This document shows positions 36,814 to 39,899 of a stretch of DNA of 39,899 nt, piece by piece. The notes under the pieces are model-generated. The model did not search any database. It had not been told where the DNA came from and saw nothing but the letters and a program-made list of their open reading frames with translations. The position numbers were made by a program, and so were the translations under genes. The stretch's first letter is position 1; every line of letters begins with the position of its first letter. The stretch is from assembly GCA_913774955.1 (NCBI GenBank), contig CAJYKV010000019.1, positions 1 through 39,899 on the forward strand. The letters run 5' to 3'. This DNA is from an uncultured Acidovorax sp. Its GTDB lineage: Bacteria > Pseudomonadota > Gammaproteobacteria > Burkholderiales > Burkholderiaceae_C.

Positions 36814-36919
36814 CGGCTCACACGACCCTTCTGGCGTCGTTGCCGCATCTTGTCGTACTCATCGTACTGCCTGCGATACGGCGCCTAGCCAGAACCGCTT
36901 CGCTGGGTCGTGTGAGCCG
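36814..36919. repeat. Large nested palindromic element
   Basis: CGGCTCACACGACCC at 36814-36828 is mirrored exactly by GGGTCGTGTGAGCCG at 36905-36919. Just inside, TTCTGGC (36829-36835) pairs with GCCAGAA (36888-36894), and GCCGCAT (36842-36848) pairs with ATACGGC (36876-36882) with one mismatch. The right side has a 10-base bulge (CCGCTTCGCT). The element sits exactly between two converging genes. I recall related intergenic elements in Comamonadaceae; it could be a mobile REP/MITE-like unit that serves as a bidirectional barrier to transcription. Confidence 0.75.
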
Positions 36920-36962
36920 CTCCAAAACGCGCCGGGCCTCGGCGGCCCGACGCCGCTGCCCC

Positions 36963-37160
36963 TCAGCGGGACGCGGCTCCGCTGGCCGCAATGGCGGGCA
37001 GGGATGCCGGGGTGGACGCGGGCACTGCCGCGGGCTCGGGCGCATGGACCGCGTCGGCACCATGCTTCTCGCCGCTCATGTCCACCTTGTCCCCCGCCTT
37101 CATGATGACGAAGAGCGAAAGCGCTGCAAAAACGATGAACCCCACCACGATCTTCCACAT
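36963..37160 (-). CDS. Small single-pass membrane protein, 65 residues
   Basis: The product opens MWKIVVGFIVFAALSLFVIMKAGDKVDMSGEKHG: one N-terminal transmembrane helix (about 3-20), then a charged linker and an Ala/Pro-rich tail (PEPAAVPASTPASLPAIAAS). A GGGAGAC ribosome site stands just before the ATG at 37158-37160, which supports it as a real gene despite its size; the open frame upstream of it is unlikely to be used. I do not recognise a function. The tail would lie in the periplasm or cytosol depending on topology; the positive-inside rule gives no clear answer with one lysine on each side. It is bounded by the large palindrome behind it and the porin terminator ahead of it. Confidence 0.72.
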   Translation of the reverse strand: MWKIVVGFIVFAALSLFVIMKAGDKVDMSGEKHGADAVHAPEPAAVPASTPASLPAIAASGAASR

Positions 37161-37203
37161 ACCGGTCTCCCTGGATTGAAATATTGAACGAAAAAGCAGG
37201 CTG

Positions 37204-37240
37204 AAAAAAAGCCCCACAACCCTGGCGGGGTGTGAGGCCC
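37204..37240 (-). terminator. Intrinsic terminator of the first porin gene
   Basis: On the minus strand GCCTCACACC and GTTGTGGGGC form a stem with one G-U pair and one mismatch, followed by a run of seven T residues (37210-37204). It lies about 40 bp beyond the porin stop codon. Confidence 0.75.
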
Positions 37241-37278
37241 TTCACACGGCGGCGGCCGGAGCCGCCACGCGTTCAGAC

Positions 37279-38268
37279 TCAGAAGTTGTGGCGAACGCCC
37301 ACAGCCAGCGAGCTGAAGTCCGCGCCGGCCACGCCAGTGGCGTAGGAGGCGTTGCGGTCGTTGTTCACGCGGGTGTAGTAGCCGTACAGCTTGGTGCGCT
37401 TGCTGAGGTTGTAGTTGTAGGCCACGGTGTATTGCGTGGCGGCGCTGTCGCTCAGGTTCTTGTAGCTGTTGGCGCGGCCCACGTTCAGGTGGAACTCCGA
37501 AGCGCCCATGATGTAGGCGCCGGACAGGCGGAAGTTGTCACGCTTGCCCACGGCACCGGCCGTGTCGGACATGGCGTTCCAGTCGTCGCTGCGCTGGTAG
37601 TAGGCGCCGACCATGAAGGGACCGGCCGTGTACAGGGCGCGCAGGGCGAACTGGTTGGAATCGGCCAGCTTGGAGTAGCCGGCGCCCAGGGCCAGGGCGC
37701 CCAGGTTGTAGTTGGCAGCCAGGTCGTACAGGTTCTTGCCGCCCGAGGTCTGCTCGTGCATGCCCACGGCGCCTTCGACGGTCAGGCCGCCCAGGCTGGG
37801 GGTGCGGTAGGCCACCGAGTTGGAGTTGGTGAACTGGTTGCGCATCACGCTCGCGTAGAACGCGTCGGCGGACGAACCGGTGTCGTGGTTGTGCAGGCTG
37901 ACGTAGTCGGCCGTGGCGAAGTAGGACTCGGCGGTCCAGCGGCCCAGGCGGACCATACCGAAGTTGCCGGACAGGTTCACTTCGCTCTGGCGGGCGAAGA
38001 AGCCGCGGGAATCGGTCGTGCCGGTGTCGGAGTTGAAGCCGCTTTCCAGCTGGAAGCCGGCCTTCAGGCCGCCGCCCAGGTCTTCCACGCCCTTGAAGCC
38101 GAAGCGCGATGCGTTGTTGAACAGGCCGGTGACGGTGGAATCACCCACCTTCTGGCGCTCGACGGTGGTGTTCACGCGGCCATACAGCGTGACGCTGCTT
38201 TGCGCGAACGCTGCGGTGCTGCCCAGGAGGGCCAGAGCGGCGAGAGCCAGACGATGGGTCTTTTGCAT
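37279..38268 (-). CDS. Gram-negative trimeric porin (Porin_4 family), copy A
   Basis: This 329-residue outer-membrane porin of the betaproteobacterial general-diffusion type has the signal peptide MQKTHRLALAALALLGSTAAFAQ, then the mature start SSVTLYGRVNTTVERQ. Alternating beta strands include NNASRFGFKGVEDLGGGLKAGFQLESGFN and RQSEVNLSGNFGMVRLGRW; the terminal strand GVRHNF ends in Phe, the signal for outer-membrane insertion. The loop-3 region (TADYVSLHNHDTGSSADAFY) shapes the pore. GAGGACAT precedes the ATG at 38266-38268. The other porin in this window lies upstream on the same strand and is clearly paralogous. The 5' leader of about 80 bases could be a target for small RNA control, as for many porins, but I see no direct evidence for that. 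Confidence 0.94.
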   Translation of the reverse strand: MQKTHRLALAALALLGSTAAFAQSSVTLYGRVNTTVERQKVGDSTVTGLFNNASRFGFKGVEDLGGGLKAGFQLESGFNSDTGTTDSRGFFARQSEVNLSGNFGMVRLGRWTAESYFATADYVSLHNHDTGSSADAFYASVMRNQFTNSNSVAYRTPSLGGLTVEGAVGMHEQTSGGKNLYDLAANYNLGALALGAGYSKLADSNQFALRALYTAGPFMVGAYYQRSDDWNAMSDTAGAVGKRDNFRLSGAYIMGASEFHLNVGRANSYKNLSDSAATQYTVAYNYNLSKRTKLYGYYTRVNNDRNASYATGVAGADFSSLAVGVRHNF

Positions 38269-38357
38269 GTGATGTCCTCGGATGCTTGTTCGAAAAGTTG
38301 GGTGTAGGCACCGCCATCGGCTTTTGGCAACAGAATGCAAGTGCGGCTACTGCGTAA

Positions 38358-38385
38358 ATTCTAGGTGTAACAACCCGATTAACAC
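38358..38385 (-). promoter_or_regulatory. Putative porin A promoter -10 and adjacent dyad
   Basis: On the minus strand TAGAAT (38363-38358) matches five of six -10 bases. Just upstream lies an imperfect dyad, GTGTTAA-TCGGG-TTGTTACAC (38385-38365). No good -35 box is seen at 16-18 bp, so an activator bound at the dyad could be needed. This would give a leader of about 80 bases. It is a by-eye call. Confidence 0.35.
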
Positions 38386-38643
38386 GGTTGAAAGTCATGG
38401 CGATAACGAAGCTGACGCGTAATTGCCACAAACTGGCGCGTTTTCCCCACACTTGAAGACATTCGGCGGTTCTGTGTCAGGGTTTTCCCGACGCCGGATC
38501 GCGGCGAGGCATCCACGCCGGAAGCCGACGTCGTCCGTCGCCGGGGGCGCTTTCCCGCGTTCAGGCTCCCCGTGAAAATCCCCCGCGTTTTCGGCCTGGA
38601 AAGGGCCCGGTTCGTTGGAGCGGTGCCTCCTGGAAAGCCGAAA

Positions 38644-38673
38644 GCCCCGCACCCCGCATCGGGGGTGTGAGGC
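38644..38673 (-). terminator. Hairpin after the second porin gene
   Basis: On the minus strand GCCTCACACCCC pairs with GGGGTGCGGGGC around CGATGC with two imperfect pairs, followed by TTTCGGC. The T-run is short, so termination may be partial. Its left arm GCCTCACACCCC equals that of the porin A terminator, as expected for a duplicated unit. Confidence 0.65.
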
Positions 38674-38720
38674 TTTGCATTGCGCAGAGCGCACCAGCCC
38701 GGTGCGCTTGGCGGTAACGC

Positions 38721-39743
38721 TCAGAAGTTGTGGCGCACACCCACGCCGAAGCTGCGCGGGTCTCCACCGAGAAACCGAACGACCGGGCCGCCCACGGTCA
38801 CGCTGCCAGCGGAATAGCCGTAAGTGGCCGCCGCCTTGTTCTTGATGACGGTATAGGCCGCATACACCTTCGTGCGCTTGCTCAGGTGGTAGTTGTAGCC
38901 CAGGATCAATTGCTGCGCGCCCGAATCCGCCGTGTTGCTCCATTTGCCGGCCCAGATGTAGTTGGCCACCACCTCGGACGCTCCGAAAGCGTATTGGGCC
39001 GCCAGGCCTGCCGAATTGCGCGTCCCCAGAACCTCGTAATCGTTGCGCTGGTAATAGCCCGCGACCTGGATGGCACCCACGGTGTAATGGCCGCGCAGGC
39101 CCGCATCCCAGTTGTCGCCCAGCTTGGCATACCCGGCGCCGAACGCCAGCGGACCGCGCTCCCAGTTGGCGGCCAGGTCATAGACGTATTTGTTGCCCGC
39201 AGGCAGGCCGGAGGGGGCGATCTGTGCCACTTTTTCATGGGCGCTCACGCTCGCTTCGGCCCAGAAGCCGCCGAATTCGGGCGTGCGATAGCCGACCTTG
39301 TTGGCATGGCCGAAGGCGACCGACTGGTACAGCCGGTTGGCGAAACTGCCCGTGTCGTGATTGGGCTGGTCCTGCACGCCGTAGTCCGCCACGGCGTAGT
39401 ACGACTCGGGAATCCAGTTGCCCAAGCGGATCTTGCCGAAACTGCCCGACAGATTGACTTCACTCTGGCGGCCGAAGAAGGTCTTCGCGGCCTCGCCGGT
39501 AGAACTGTCGAAACCGCTTTCGAGCTGGAACCCGGCTTTCAGGCCGCCGCCCAGATCCTCCACGCCCTTCAATCCGAAGCGGGAGGCGTTGTCGTTCACG
39601 ACGGTCCGGTGCATACCGAGCACACTGCTGCGTTCGATGCTGGTGTTGATGCGGCCATACAGCGTCACGCTGCTTTGCGCGAAGGCGGCCGAACTGCCGA
39701 GCAGGGCAAGGGCGGCGAAGGAAAACAGGCGCGTGTTCTGCAT
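38721..39743 (-). CDS. Gram-negative trimeric porin (Porin_4 family), copy B
   Basis: This 340-residue outer-membrane porin is paralogous to copy A: signal peptide MQNTRLFSFAALALLGSSAAFAQ, mature start SSVTLYGRINTSIERSS, the shared DNASRFGLKGVEDLGGGLKAGFQLESGFD and RQSEVNLSGSFGKIRLGNW segments, and the GVRHNF end. Differences concentrate in surface loops, including a longer one near IAPSGLPAGNKYVYDL and an extra GYSAGSVTVGGPVVRFLGGD before the last strand, so the pore or surface properties probably differ. AGGGAG precedes the ATG at 39741-39743. On its strand about 25 bp ahead of the gene there is an AATAAT that may be a -10 box inside a GGCATTATTGCC dyad (39778-39789). Confidence 0.94.
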   Translation of the reverse strand: MQNTRLFSFAALALLGSSAAFAQSSVTLYGRINTSIERSSVLGMHRTVVNDNASRFGLKGVEDLGGGLKAGFQLESGFDSSTGEAAKTFFGRQSEVNLSGSFGKIRLGNWIPESYYAVADYGVQDQPNHDTGSFANRLYQSVAFGHANKVGYRTPEFGGFWAEASVSAHEKVAQIAPSGLPAGNKYVYDLAANWERGPLAFGAGYAKLGDNWDAGLRGHYTVGAIQVAGYYQRNDYEVLGTRNSAGLAAQYAFGASEVVANYIWAGKWSNTADSGAQQLILGYNYHLSKRTKVYAAYTVIKNKAAATYGYSAGSVTVGGPVVRFLGGDPRSFGVGVRHNF

Positions 39744-39899
39744 GGGACTCCCTGGAATATGTGATGGAAAAGGCCATCGGCATTATTGCCACGCCCCCCT
39801 GGATACCGCGTCGCCTGCGTGCAACGCAACGGTGCATGCCAGAGCGCTCCATCCGGCGTATGCCGCCAGAAAAAAGAGCGGGGGGCGCGGCACTGCATG
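39744..39899. other. Upstream region of porin B at the window edge
   Basis: These 156 bases contain the presumed porin B promoter and a GGCATTATTGCC dyad. Near the edge, the minus strand reads GCCCCCCGCTC followed by TTTTTT, which could be the right half of a terminator whose left arm lies outside the window. No gene is supported here. Confidence 0.5.

Larger units (their letters stand above)
38269..38720. other. Intergenic region between the two porin genes
   Basis: This 452-bp stretch holds the leader and promoter of porin A and the 3' end of the porin B transcript. Next to porin A, the minus strand carries TAGAAT at 38363-38358 (five of six -10 bases) and an imperfect GTGT...ACAC dyad at 38365-38385. 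The central 38400-38640 part shows no gene that I can support. The porin B terminator lies at 38644-38673, and a further GCGCACC/GGTGCGC hairpin lies at about 38689-38707. Confidence 0.55.

Noticed and set aside
39860-39899. Possible terminator half (GCCCCCCGCTC then TTTTTT on the minus strand)
   Set aside because: The matching left arm would lie outside the window, so the hairpin cannot be shown.

Overview
The window is high-G+C DNA (roughly 70% by eye) from a betaproteobacterium. The best fit is a Comamonadaceae member of the Acidovorax/Paracidovorax type. The reasons are twin-arginine or Sec-exported Bug/TctC solute receptors, trimeric porins that start SSVTLYGR after the signal peptide and end in GVRHNF, a double-length UvrA, and the general gene style. 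No rRNA, tRNA, CRISPR array or insertion sequence was seen.

Positions 1-9279 (minus strand) hold a catabolic operon: a FadJ/PimF-like bifunctional beta-oxidation enzyme, PimC-like and PimD-like acyl-CoA dehydrogenases, an enoyl-CoA hydratase/isomerase, a CaiB-type CoA transferase, two Bug receptors and the start of etfB. A divergent LysR regulator lies at 9280-10266, with a 15-bp palindrome between the two. The set makes sense as uptake, CoA activation and beta-oxidation of a dicarboxylic or ring-derived acid, with ETF taking the electrons.

Positions 10281-13322 hold housekeeping genes: htpX, a DUF3025 gene and pyrC, with two clear terminators.

Positions 13524-27116 are the most unusual part. 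A BaeSR-like two-component system (minus) is divergent from a tightly packed nine-gene plus-strand operon. That operon encodes an outer-membrane factor, FtsX-type permease, ABC ATPase, lipoprotein adaptor, HAD phosphatase, alpha/beta hydrolase, two four-helix SMR/ArnE-like proteins and a DegT aminotransferase; most junctions are ATGA overlaps. Three minus-strand genes converge on it: a class III aminotransferase, a FemAB/GNAT-like transferase and a divergent ureohydrolase-fold enzyme. I read this as a candidate uncharacterised locus that makes and exports an amine-bearing small molecule or envelope precursor.

Positions 27330-28447 are a lower-G+C patch with a peptidoglycan amidase overlapped by a small exported Cys-containing protein, probably an orphan type VI effector and its periplasmic immunity protein. 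An unknown 304-aa exported protein follows. Positions 29487-35378 encode a 1963-residue tandem UvrA with four ATPase modules. The rest holds an orphan branched-chain-type ABC receptor, a large palindromic element, a 65-aa membrane protein and two paralogous porins.
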